DNA of 64,000 nucleotides. It comes from Enteractinococcus fodinae (GTDB lineage Bacteria > Actinomycetota > Actinomycetes > Actinomycetales > Micrococcaceae). The notes under the pieces were generated by a model, which was not told the DNA's origin, ran no database searches, and worked only from the letters and a program-made list of their open reading frames with translations. Positions 18,633 through 26,648 of the stretch are shown piece by piece. A program made the translations under genes and the position numbers. Location of the stretch: the NCBI RefSeq assembly GCF_031458395.1, contig NZ_JAVDYJ010000001.1, positions 1-64,000 of the forward strand, written 5' to 3'. How positions within the stretch are numbered: position 1 is the stretch's first letter; every line of letters starts with the position of its first letter.

Positions 18633-19020
18633 AGAACCCGTCTTCGGAACGCAACCTTCGCCATTTATTGTGAAGGACAGCGCCACCGAGTGGGGGTTCT
18701 TACGTGCCCTCCCGTCGACGATCGTCGGATGGCTGCTTCGGGCGTATCGGAAGGTCATCTCCCCCACCTACGGAGATGTGTGTAAGTTCTTTCCGACCTG
18801 TTCCGCCTACGGCCTAGAAGCGGTTTATACGCACGGTGCCATTAAGGGTAGCCTTATGGCAGGACGACGGGTCTTGAGTTGTCATCCTTGGCAGGATGGT
18901 GGCATAGATCCCGTTCCCCCAGGGAATAGGATTTGGCCGGATGGCAAGCGACCATTCATTATTGAACTGAACCACCCGGTGATTCCACCGGACGATGAGG
19001 CCACCAAAGAGGATAAATAA
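18613..19020 (+). CDS. yidD: Membrane protein insertion efficiency factor YidD
   Basis: About 135 residues. It has the YidD core, with an amphipathic LRAYRKVISPTYGDVCKF segment near residue 45, the conserved CKFFPTCSAYGLEA cysteines and RRVLSCHPWQDGGIDPVP. It assists YidC insertion at the inner face of the membrane. The chosen ATG (MNNKEH) overlaps rnpA; a GTG one codon earlier is also possible, and neither has a strong ribosome site. The C-terminal tail after the PVPPG motif is longer than in E. coli. Confidence 0.93.
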   Translation: MNNKEHEEPVFGTQPSPFIVKDSATEWGFLRALPSTIVGWLLRAYRKVISPTYGDVCKFFPTCSAYGLEAVYTHGAIKGSLMAGRRVLSCHPWQDGGIDPVPPGNRIWPDGKRPFIIELNHPVIPPDDEATKEDK

Positions 19021-19024
19021 AATT

Positions 19025-19987
19025 ATGGGATTTTTTGACACGATTCTTCTCCCCTTTACATGGGCGGTCTCATGGGTGCTCAGCATGTTCCACACCCTCC
19101 TGGGCGCCATCGGGATGGATTCCGATTCGGGATGGACCTGGACGCTAGCCCTTGTACTACTTGTGGTGCTGATTCGTACCCTCTTGATCCCGGTCTTCGT
19201 CAAACAGATCAAATCTCAGCGAGCGATGCAGGAACTGCAGCCTGAGATTAAGAAACTTCAAGAGAAGTATAAAAACAAGAAAGATCAGCTTTCTCGCCAA
19301 GCCATGGCGATGGAACAGCAGCAGTTATTTAAGGACCGCGGGACGAGTCCGTTCGCTGCGTGTCTGCCCATGCTGGTCCAGATGCCCTTCTTCTTTGCGC
19401 TCTATCGAGTCCTGATATCCGCTTCAGGTGCTGCTCAAAACAACGAGTCCATTGGTGCGTTGTCGGCAGATGAGATTCAATCCTTCTCCAACTCCACCTT
19501 CGCCGGCGCGCAGATGTCGGACATTCTCATCGATCATCTCGGTGAGGGCTTTGACCTTAACGTCGTCATCGTCGCCAGCGTCCTCATTATCCTGATGACC
19601 GTCTCCATGTTCTACATGCAGAAGACGCTCATGGGGAAGAACATGTCCGAAGCGGCTCAGACCGGACAGTTCGCACAGACTCAAAAGATCATGCTGTACG
19701 CGCTGCCACTGGTCTTCCTCATCGGTGGTTTCAACTTCCCAATTGGTGTGCTCATCTACTGGACCGCCACCAACTTCTGGGCCGTTGGACAGCAGCTCTT
19801 TATTATCCGTCGTAACCCGACCCCAGGGTCCATTGCTGAACGCGAACTCAATGAACGTCGCGCAGCCAAGGGCCTGCCCCCTGTTGGTAAGCAAGCCGAA
19901 GTTGCGCAAGAAAAAGCAAAAGCTCGGGAAACGAAACCAGCGGGCCAACGTCAACAACCTGTGAGAAAACCTAGGAAGAAACGATGA
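19025..19987 (+). CDS. yidC: Membrane protein insertase YidC
   Basis: About 320 residues, of the Gram-positive Oxa1/SpoIIIJ size class without the large periplasmic domain. Membrane segments lie near residues 35-55, 110-130, 180-205 and 215-250. The coiled basic loop (MQELQPEIKKLQEKYK) and the conserved SPFAACLPMLVQMPFFFALYRV helix are clear, and the tail is very basic. The start is the ATG of MGFFDTIL after AAAGAGG. It ends with a four-base ATGA overlap with jag. Confidence 0.96.
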   Translation: MGFFDTILLPFTWAVSWVLSMFHTLLGAIGMDSDSGWTWTLALVLLVVLIRTLLIPVFVKQIKSQRAMQELQPEIKKLQEKYKNKKDQLSRQAMAMEQQQLFKDRGTSPFAACLPMLVQMPFFFALYRVLISASGAAQNNESIGALSADEIQSFSNSTFAGAQMSDILIDHLGEGFDLNVVIVASVLIILMTVSMFYMQKTLMGKNMSEAAQTGQFAQTQKIMLYALPLVFLIGGFNFPIGVLIYWTATNFWAVGQQLFIIRRNPTPGSIAERELNERRAAKGLPPVGKQAEVAQEKAKARETKPAGQRQQPVRKPRKKR

Positions 19988-20508
19988 ACGCAGAACCATC
20001 TAACGCCACTGACGAAGCCCCGGAGGAAGAACTCTCCTCCGCTGATATCGAAGCTGAAGGCGACCACGCGGCCGACTACATTGAGGAACTTCTCGATATC
20101 GCCGACCTCGATGGCGACATCGATATTGAGGTCCGCAACAACCGAACCTACCTCTCGGTCCTGGCCCCTGAGGATGACGAAGACATCCAAGGCTTAGTCG
20201 GTGAAGATGGCAAGACGCTGGAAGCGCTTCAAGAGCTCACCCGCCTTGCCGTGCTGTCTGCCACCGGTCAGCGTTCGCGATTGATCCTAGACATCGCTGA
20301 CCATCGTGTGAAACGAGCTGAAGCACTCCGTGAGCTGGCTCGCGAAGCCATTGCTACAGTGGAAGCTGAAGGGACTGCTCAACACCTCAAACCCATGAGC
20401 CCCTACGAACGTAAAATTGTTCACGACGTCGTAGCTGAAGCCGGCCTGCACTCCGAATCCGAAGGTGAAGGTCCACGCCGTCACGTCGTGATTACCGCCG
20501 GAGAATAG
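19984..20508 (+). CDS. jag: Jag/KhpB-like KH-R3H RNA-binding protein
   Basis: 174 residues: an acidic N-terminus, a KH-type region (VGEDGKTLEALQELTRLAV near 75-95) and a C-terminal R3H region with MSPYERKIVHDVVAEAG, whose R-x3-H spacing binds single-stranded nucleic acid. The family, also called SpoIIIJ-associated protein or KhpB/EloR, acts in RNA metabolism and cell elongation in other Gram-positives. It is translationally coupled to yidC by ATGA. Confidence 0.92.
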   Translation: MNAEPSNATDEAPEEELSSADIEAEGDHAADYIEELLDIADLDGDIDIEVRNNRTYLSVLAPEDDEDIQGLVGEDGKTLEALQELTRLAVLSATGQRSRLILDIADHRVKRAEALRELAREAIATVEAEGTAQHLKPMSPYERKIVHDVVAEAGLHSESEGEGPRRHVVITAGE

Positions 20509-20510
20509 TC

Positions 20511-21194
20511 TTGTCTGATAACCAACCCGCACCTGTCACAGACCCTTCTGAGGCCCTCCTCGAACGTCAGGAGGCCTGGGTTGTCGACGCCGCTGAAGTC
20601 CTTTACGGCGAGCAATTAGAGGTCGCTGAGCGCTTCGTGGAGCATCTGGTGACGACAGGTATTGAGTGGGGCCTGCTCGGACCGCGCGAAGTCCCCAGGA
20701 TGTGGGAACGCCATGTGCTGAACTGCGCGGTAGTTCACGAGCTCCTCCCCCAGGGCGCGCTGGTCGCTGATGTGGGTTCGGGGGCCGGTCTGCCCGGTAT
20801 AGCTCTTGCCATTGCGCGTCCAGATGTGCAGTTCGTGCTCATCGAACCGCTCGAGCGCCGAGTCGACTGGCTCAACATGGTCATCGACGATCTGGAACTT
20901 GAAAATGTCGATGTCATCCGGGCGCGATCAGAACAGGTCGTTGATTCGGTAGACGTGGATATTGTCACCGCACGTGCAGTCTCTGCTATGAAATCGCTCA
21001 TTCCGATGACGGTTCCGCTCCTTCATGGCAAAGGTGAGCTGCTTGCGATTAAAGGTCGCAGCGCACCGGCGGAGCTAGAAAAAGCGGACAAGGTTTTGCG
21101 AAAGTTCAAGACGAAGGGCTCCGAAGTACTCAGCATCGGTGATGAACTCTTGGAAGTACCCACAACCGTTGCAAGACTTACATACGGTTCCTGA
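20511..21194 (+). CDS. rsmG: 16S rRNA (guanine527-N7) methyltransferase RsmG
   Basis: This 227-residue class I methyltransferase has its AdoMet site at VADVGSGAGLPGIALAIARP near 85, preceded by the GPREVPRMWERHVLNCAVV recognition segment. It methylates G527 of 16S rRNA. The TTG start is two bases after the jag stop and uses a GGAG that overlaps the end of jag. Its order next to parA matches the gidB-parA-parB arrangement. Confidence 0.95.
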   Translation: MSDNQPAPVTDPSEALLERQEAWVVDAAEVLYGEQLEVAERFVEHLVTTGIEWGLLGPREVPRMWERHVLNCAVVHELLPQGALVADVGSGAGLPGIALAIARPDVQFVLIEPLERRVDWLNMVIDDLELENVDVIRARSEQVVDSVDVDIVTARAVSAMKSLIPMTVPLLHGKGELLAIKGRSAPAELEKADKVLRKFKTKGSEVLSIGDELLEVPTTVARLTYGS

Positions 21195-21238
21195 CCGGGA
21201 CAGCAAAGTATTTCAAATTTAAAGTAATGGAGGCAGGC

Positions 21239-22177
21239 TTGGCCGATCGAGATAGCGTTTCTCAGGAAACATCGCAGGGTGCAGGTAGCATCGCTGCGAC
21301 GCCGCTGGCTCGGCAGTTAGAGTCCGAAAAGCGTCGTCGTGAGAAACTGAAGGCCAAGCGCATGCCCAAACCCGAGCACACCCGAATCATTACGATCTCA
21401 AACCAGAAGGGTGGCGTCGGGAAAACCACGACGACCGTGAACCTTTCGACCGCTATGGCGAGAGCTGGCATGAATGTGCTGGTCATCGATATGGATCCGC
21501 AGGGTAACGCCTCGACTGCGCTGAACATCCCCCACCCACCGGGAACACCATCGATTTACAACGTACTCATTGAAGATGAAGCCCTCAAAGACGTGGTGTA
21601 CGACAACCCGGAGACAGATGGTCTGATCGTTGCCCCTTCGACGATCGATCTTGCTGGAGCAGAGATCGAGCTGGTCTCTCTTGTTGCGCGTGAGCAGCGT
21701 CTGACGCGCGCCATTCAAAACTACTCGAAGTACCGTGAGCAGCAAGGTCTGCCGCGCCTCGACTACATCTTTGTTGATTGTCCCCCAAGCCTCGGCCTCT
21801 TAACTGTTAACGCCTTCGTAGCGGCCGGTGAGGTACTCATTCCTATCCAGACTGAGTACTATGCCCTTGAAGGCTTGTCGCAGCTGGTAAAAAACATCGA
21901 GATGATTCAGCAGCATTTGAATCCGTCGCTGCATATTTCGACCATCCTTCTGACGATGTTTGACTCCCGAACAAATCTCGCGGTTCAAGTCGCCGATGAA
22001 GTACGCGAATACTTCCCCAAAGAAGTACTCGACGCCGTGATTCCTCGGAACGTGCGAATCTCCGAAGCTCCTTCGTACCAGCAAAGTGTGCTCACCTACG
22101 ATCCAAGCTCGACCGGTGCTCTAAGTTATCGTGAAGCAGCTATGGAAATTGCAGAGCGTGGCCCAACCTCTGCCTAA
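21239..22177 (+). CDS. parA: Chromosome partitioning ATPase ParA (Soj)
   Basis: About 312 residues. It has the deviant Walker A KGGVGKTTTTVNLS near 60, Walker A' VIDMDPQGNAS, and Walker B DYIFVDCPPSLG. ParA forms DNA-bound dimers that are released by ParB-parS and so move the origins apart. I set the start at the TTG of MADRDS because GGAGG lies nine bases upstream; the ATG four codons earlier would place that ribosome site inside the gene. It is followed by 2.9 kb without genes before parB, an unusual gap. Confidence 0.95.
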   Translation: MADRDSVSQETSQGAGSIAATPLARQLESEKRRREKLKAKRMPKPEHTRIITISNQKGGVGKTTTTVNLSTAMARAGMNVLVIDMDPQGNASTALNIPHPPGTPSIYNVLIEDEALKDVVYDNPETDGLIVAPSTIDLAGAEIELVSLVAREQRLTRAIQNYSKYREQQGLPRLDYIFVDCPPSLGLLTVNAFVAAGEVLIPIQTEYYALEGLSQLVKNIEMIQQHLNPSLHISTILLTMFDSRTNLAVQVADEVREYFPKEVLDAVIPRNVRISEAPSYQQSVLTYDPSSTGALSYREAAMEIAERGPTSA

Positions 22178-22200
22178 CTCCAGCCCAGAATGCCGGTATC

Positions 22201-22214
22201 GTTTCACGTGAAAC
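22201..22214. promoter_or_regulatory. parS: parS site 1
   Basis: Perfect 14-bp palindrome GTTTCACGTGAAAC, 24 bases after the parA stop. This is the conserved bacterial ParB-binding site. Confidence 0.97.
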
Positions 22215-23282
22215 ATTGATATTTCACGGCGATAGAGAGCTGTCATAGCGTTCACTATAAGATTTCGTGCCTAGGGACTCCCACGTGTCCCACGCGCGAC
22301 TACTGCCATTTCATGTCATCGGCAGGTACCTATCGCATTGGCCCTCAAGCGGGCATTGAGTAAGACGCTCATATTGAAAAGACTTAGGCATGTAGACCCG
22401 TGGAACTCGGGGTTGAGAAATAATAGCGGTTACCGCAACTACTCCTTAGTGCCGGTTCACGCCTGGCACGACGGCAGTGCTTTGACAATTCGGAGATACA
22501 GTCCTAGGTCTCAAGAAAACCAGACTAGTTGCATTACAGAGGAGCCACCCCGACCGAAAAGCTCTCGCTGCATCATGGTATAGAGGTGTCTGCCACGTCT
22601 TGTGACGGTTTCGAGCGAACTTCGACTCACAGTCTCTTCAGCGTGCTGGAGTCTATTTTGCTGTATGAGGCACTAATCGCAGAACCGTGGAGTTCCCTAT
22701 CCCATATAGGTCTACATGTCTTCCCGGCCGGGAGTTGCATGTCTGCCGGCTCGAGTTGTCGGTTGTGCTCACTCGAGTCTTCGTAGTGTGATCGATTTCA
22801 ATGACCGATGCATATCGGCTCAACAGCAGGGTTCGTGCATTTTCTTACGCTTAAGCCTTGCGCGGGCGTAGCTGATCGCCCTCCCCTGCGACTTCACAAA
22901 CACTTTGAATTTATTGGGCTCTTCCGTGAGACGTTAAAGCCTGACGTCGTTTCGACCAGCGTGCCGGTAGCGCTGAGGTGTAGTGGATCTGAGCACTCCC
23001 TTGCCCAGGTCTCGCGGAATAGCCGACCCTCTCCTGGTTGTTATGTTTGTGCTAAGAATACGCCGGCTCCCTGGTGATGGTCTTCTGGAGCCGAGCCGTG
23101 CAAGGATTTCCAGCGAGTATGATGCAAACAGTAGATGGTCTCCGAATGCTTTCAGGTAAACTAGATGCTTGCATTTGTCACGGGCTTTGTCTGGAACGTC
23201 GCCTGTCAGTGCGTCGGGCTTTAAGCCAGGGTTGTGGGACGCTCGGATATAAAGTTAAGTAGCCGATTGTTAGGGAGCGTGC

Positions 23283-23317
23283 TATCGCTAACGCTCCTCA
23301 CCCTTGCGTTAGCGATA
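23283..23317. other. 12-bp stem hairpin in the parA-parB gap
   Basis: TATCGCTAACGC and its exact complement are separated by 11 bases. There is no U tract on either side. A 10-bp inverted pair follows (23325-23334 with 23366-23375), so 23283-23375 could fold as an RNA or extrude as a cruciform beside parS site 2. Confidence 0.55.
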
Positions 23318-23397
23318 TAAAGCCTTCTGAATCCGAGGAGTGCTCTGCCACCGTAGGGGTGTTTGGGATTCAGAAAGACCGAAGTTCCGCTCGGACT

Positions 23398-23411
23398 GTT
23401 TCACGTGAAAC
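23398..23411. promoter_or_regulatory. parS: parS site 2
   Basis: Perfect GTTTCACGTGAAAC, about 1.2 kb from site 1 and 23 bases past the inverted repeat pair. Confidence 0.97.
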
Positions 23412-23540
23412 CTTCCCGCTCCTTAGCCCTTAACACTTTCGTTTTAGTCGCATCGGTTTCTAACAACTTTGTGAAACCAGCATTCTGCTTCCTAAAAGAG
23501 CTGTCGAATAACCCCCTCATGACTCGCCTGGGTCCGTTTG

Positions 23541-23554
23541 GTTTCACGTGAAAC
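23541..23554. promoter_or_regulatory. parS: parS site 3
   Basis: Perfect GTTTCACGTGAAAC, 143 bases from site 2. Confidence 0.97.
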
Positions 23555-23870
23555 GGCTAAACAAGCGTGACGTTACATGCCATGCGCGTCCGAGAACTTA
23601 CTATCGATCTGACTCGGTTTGCTGCAGAGACTGTTTCGCTTCCCACCAGGAGCCCACCGAGAAGATGAAACAATGTGGGAATGTCTGGTTGGACCTTGGC
23701 CGGGCTCGCGACATTTCGGTAGGACCGAATACGTTCCCGGGCTCTGCTATCAACTTATCGGTCGCCTCCATCTCTCAGCCGCTCCCCTACTGTCCGTCTG
23801 CTGTTGAAAGTCGGGTAATAGCTCTGAGTCGTATGTGTATCGCTAAAGACTTGCTCTGACTCTCCGCCTG

Positions 23871-23884
23871 GTTTCACGTGAAAC
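23871..23884. promoter_or_regulatory. parS: parS site 4
   Basis: Perfect GTTTCACGTGAAAC, 330 bases from site 3. Confidence 0.97.
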
Positions 23885-24350
23885 GTATGAAAGGAACTGG
23901 CCGAGTTAGCGGTGCACCTTGTAATTGCGAACCCTGACGTCGAGCTAGAGTGCGTCGGAAAGAGGCGGGTCAACCCGCACAGAGTAAAAGGTGGGTCAGG
24001 TGTTTCTACTACAGGTAGGTTGCTCGAAGTGGACCCCGGCTTTCTATAGTATCGCGCTACCCGGGCTGCGTTATTACGTTAAATCAACTGATGTACCCGC
24101 AGTGCGCGTGAAGTAGCGTCCGAGCTGATAGCCAGATGAGGCGCCTCTATTCAACTTTGGCCTCTGAGATGTGTGGTGCGCGCTGGAGTGAACTTATCGA
24201 AAGGCGCCGACACGTTGGCTATCGAGAGTGTAGATCGTCGACCTTACCGGTTGGAGCTGCCTATGCGAAGACAATCAGAGATTGTAGAACACCATAACCG
24301 AGTGTCCCCTCAAACAAATTCATAAACACCGGATATCTCTGATGATTCCC

Positions 24351-24364
24351 GTTTCACGTGAAAC
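24351..24364. promoter_or_regulatory. parS: parS site 5
   Basis: Perfect GTTTCACGTGAAAC, 480 bases from site 4. Confidence 0.97.
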
Positions 24365-24640
24365 ATGACGCGAGCAAGCGCTATTTCAGGACGGCAAGCG
24401 AGATAACCTTGAGTAAGTGAAGCCTAGGGGCACTTCGTAGTGAACGGAACGACGCAATCGATACCGCCTACTCAACGTTTTAAAGCCTCGTTTTTCGTCC
24501 GTCTAAACTTTCAAAGTCGTCAATTCCAGAGGGGCAGGCAACTACAATAAATCATCACTCAGGTCACGCTCCGAGGAAATGTTCACAATCTAGTCGAAGG
24601 AGAATCTGAAAATATCGGAAGAATTGGACGCTTCACTCAT

Positions 24641-24654
24641 GTTTCACGTGAAAC
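24641..24654. promoter_or_regulatory. parS: parS site 6
   Basis: Perfect GTTTCACGTGAAAC, 290 bases from site 5. Confidence 0.97.
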
Positions 24655-24859
24655 ACTCTCCGCGAATCAGTGGACCTCATAGTTATGAAAGATAAGTTTC
24701 GAATGCGGTGAAGAATGGTTTAGGGGCCGCTGGAGCATTTGATGCTGTCGTGACTATAGTCCATCCCCTACGTTGACCGCCTCTGTTCCGATACTCGTCG
24801 TTTCATAGGGACCAATAACGCGCTTCGAAGGTAAACTTTGGCAGAACTTTGAGCCATTC

Positions 24860-24873
24860 GTTTCACGTGAAAC
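24860..24873. promoter_or_regulatory. parS: parS site 7
   Basis: Perfect GTTTCACGTGAAAC, about 180 bases before the parB start and so possibly over its promoter. Confidence 0.97.
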
Positions 24874-24964
24874 TTGCCGCTGGTAAATCGAGGGCGATAC
24901 TCCTTCTTCGTTCTTGCGGCGCGCTGTGGGTAGCACCCCTCCCCCTACGGCATAAATTCGGAGT

Positions 24965-24978
24965 GTTTCACGTGAAAC
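24965..24978. promoter_or_regulatory. parS: parS site 8
   Basis: Perfect GTTTCACGTGAAAC, 72 bases before the parB start, well placed for ParB autoregulation. Confidence 0.97.
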
Positions 24979-25049
24979 GCGACAACTTGTCCAAAATCTC
25001 GATAAGGTATGTAGTGGTCGAATATCGAGCTCAACAAAAGCGGGAGAAA

Positions 25050-26225
25050 ATGACACAACCACCAAAGAAGGGGCGCAGAGGACTGGGGCGCGGACTCAGC
25101 GCTCTAATTCAGGATACGTCTACGCCAGACAATGAGGACGAATCAGCCGCTTCGGAACAAGCTGAAACACCCACAACCGACACGAAGCAGACTGGCAATA
25201 ATAAGTTGGACGCATCAAAGATTGCCGACACGCTCGGTTCGCGCTACCTCGACTCGGGCGATGTTTCACGTGAAAAGACTCGTCCGTCTGACCTCTTCTT
25301 TGGTGCCGACCAGCCTGCGGCTAAAACTTCGAAGCGCAAGAACGGCAGTCGGGCAGCGATGCCCAATCCTATTCTCGAGCGGACGACCGCGGAGCCTGAA
25401 GCAGAGGATGCCGTAGAGAGTCTGCTGCGTGATGTGCCAGTTGAGGATATACAACCAAACCCACGCCAACCACGCGAGGAGTTTGATGAGGAAGCCATGA
25501 TCGAATTAGTGGCCTCCATTTCGGAAGTGGGCGTGCTTCAGCCGGTTGTTGTTCGGCCGTCGGGAACCTCTGGGCAATATGAGCTCATTATGGGTGAACG
25601 ACGCTGGCGAGCCAGCCGTCGAGCAGGCCTAGATACCATCCCCGCCATCGTTCGAGACACGGCCGATGAAGATCTACTCCGCGAAGCGTTACTTGAGAAC
25701 ATTCATCGCAGTGAACTCAACGTGCTCGAGGAAGCGGCTGCGTATCAACAACTCATGCAGGATTTCGGATGGTCACAAGACATCCTGGCTAAGCGGGTAG
25801 GACGATCACGTCCGCACATCTCGAATACACTCCGACTCATGAATCTTCCGCCAGCGCTACAGCGCCAAGTGGCTTCGGGTGTACTCTCCGCAGGACACGC
25901 ACGCGCAATTCTGGGCCTTGGTAACGAGGCATTGATGAACCAACTTGCCCAACGGGTCATCAATGAGGGTCTCTCGGTTCGCTCAACTGAAGAGCTGGCT
26001 AGCTTGATGTTGAAAAACTCCGAGGATGCCGGCAAGACCACTCCCCCGGCGCGCCGGAACACGCAGCACTTTGATGAGCTAGCCTCGTCACTTACGGATC
26101 TTTTAGATACTCAGGTGAAAATCACCCTGGGAGCTAAGAAGGGACGGATCGCCATCGATTTCGCATCGGTCGAAGATCTCAACAGAATTATGAGTGTCAT
26201 CAGTGCTGAGGCGAAAGACGACTAA
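25050..26225 (+). CDS. parB: Chromosome partitioning protein ParB (Spo0J)
   Basis: About 391 residues. The N-terminus GRRGLGRGLSALI is the ParA-stimulating peptide. An unusually long, acidic, low-complexity linker of about 100 residues follows. The CTPase/ParB-N domain carries GERRWRASRRAG, the parS-reading helix-turn-helix is VGRSRPHISNTLRLMNLP, and a C-terminal dimerisation domain ends the protein. I start it at the ATG of MTQPPKKG behind GGGAG; the open frame extends 201 bases further upstream through two parS sites and is not protein-like. A parS copy lies in the linker-coding part. Confidence 0.96.
   Translation: MTQPPKKGRRGLGRGLSALIQDTSTPDNEDESAASEQAETPTTDTKQTGNNKLDASKIADTLGSRYLDSGDVSREKTRPSDLFFGADQPAAKTSKRKNGSRAAMPNPILERTTAEPEAEDAVESLLRDVPVEDIQPNPRQPREEFDEEAMIELVASISEVGVLQPVVVRPSGTSGQYELIMGERRWRASRRAGLDTIPAIVRDTADEDLLREALLENIHRSELNVLEEAAAYQQLMQDFGWSQDILAKRVGRSRPHISNTLRLMNLPPALQRQVASGVLSAGHARAILGLGNEALMNQLAQRVINEGLSVRSTEELASLMLKNSEDAGKTTPPARRNTQHFDELASSLTDLLDTQVKITLGAKKGRIAIDFASVEDLNRIMSVISAEAKDD
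25263..25276. promoter_or_regulatory. parS: parS site 9, inside parB
   Basis: GTTTCACGTGAAAA matches parS except for the last base and encodes VSRE in the ParB linker. The 12-bp core TTTCACGTGAAA is intact. Confidence 0.88.
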
Positions 26226-26230
26226 TTTCA

Positions 26231-26250
26231 TGTCCTCACCCGTGAGGACA
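26231..26250. other. 9-bp stem hairpin after parB
   Basis: TGTCCTCAC and its complement with a two-base loop, five bases after the parB stop. There is no U tract. It stands directly before the longer terminator hairpin and may help halt transcription or be a protein site. Confidence 0.5.
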
Positions 26251-26258
26251 CACGGTTA

Positions 26259-26309
26259 TTAAATACGAAGGGCGATGGTCTGACACAGACCATCGCCCTT
26301 CGTATTTAA
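26259..26309. terminator. Bidirectional terminator between convergent parB and trxA
   Basis: Two perfectly complementary 23-base arms (26259-26281 and 26287-26309) with a five-base loop. The arms end in TTTAA/TTAAA tracts, so the stem can end transcripts from either side. It lies between the two stop codons. Confidence 0.9.
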
Positions 26310-26324
26310 CGAGGAACTATAAAC

Positions 26325-26648
26325 TTAGTTCAAGTAATCGGAGAATTCCTGCTCAAGGACATGCAGCGGTTTCGCGCCAACGGAAGTCGCTACCCGCTCA
26401 CCGTCTTTGAAGACGTAGACGGTTGGGATGCTGGTGATACCGTACTGAGCGGCGATACCTGGATTGTCGTCTACGTTGACTTTGGCGACAGTCACCTTGT
26501 CTGAGTACTTCTCGCCGATCTCTTCGAGAACGGGTGACAGTTGACGGCAAGGGCCGCACCATACTGCCCAGAAGTCGACAATGACGGGCTTGTCCGAGTC
26601 GATGACTTTTTCTTGGAAATCCTGGTCTGTTACGTCGATAGTTGACAT
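26325..26648 (-). CDS. trxA: Thioredoxin
   Basis: This 107-residue cytosolic disulfide reductase has the active site WAVWCGPCRQL near residue 32 and the conserved cis-proline segment SIPTVYVFKDGE near 75. Its ATG overlaps the trxB stop (TAATG), and the GAAGGA ribosome site lies in the end of trxB, so the pair is coupled: TrxB reduces TrxA with NADPH. Confidence 0.97.
   Translation of the reverse strand: MSTIDVTDQDFQEKVIDSDKPVIVDFWAVWCGPCRQLSPVLEEIGEKYSDKVTVAKVNVDDNPGIAAQYGITSIPTVYVFKDGERVATSVGAKPLHVLEQEFSDYLN

Larger units (their letters stand above)
22178..25049. other. 2.9-kb non-coding parS array between parA and parB
   Basis: No frame here has a ribosome site, actinobacterial codon bias or a recognisable domain, and base composition looks lower in GC than the genes on either side. 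Eight perfect copies of GTTTCACGTGAAAC lie within it, at spacings of about 1200, 140, 330, 480, 290, 220 and 105 bases, and a ninth near-perfect copy is inside parB. A hairpin and a long-range repeat lie at 23283-23375. The promoter of parB must be in its right part. It is best read as the chromosomal centromere. Confidence 0.8.

Noticed and set aside
22178-25049. Short open frames of 60-107 codons in the parA-parB gap
   Set aside because: None has a ribosome site, typical codon use or a domain, and several run through parS palindromes.
24849-25049. N-terminal extension of ParB by 67 codons
   Set aside because: It contains two parS sites, while the conserved GRRGLGRGLSALI start follows a clear GGGAG-ATG.
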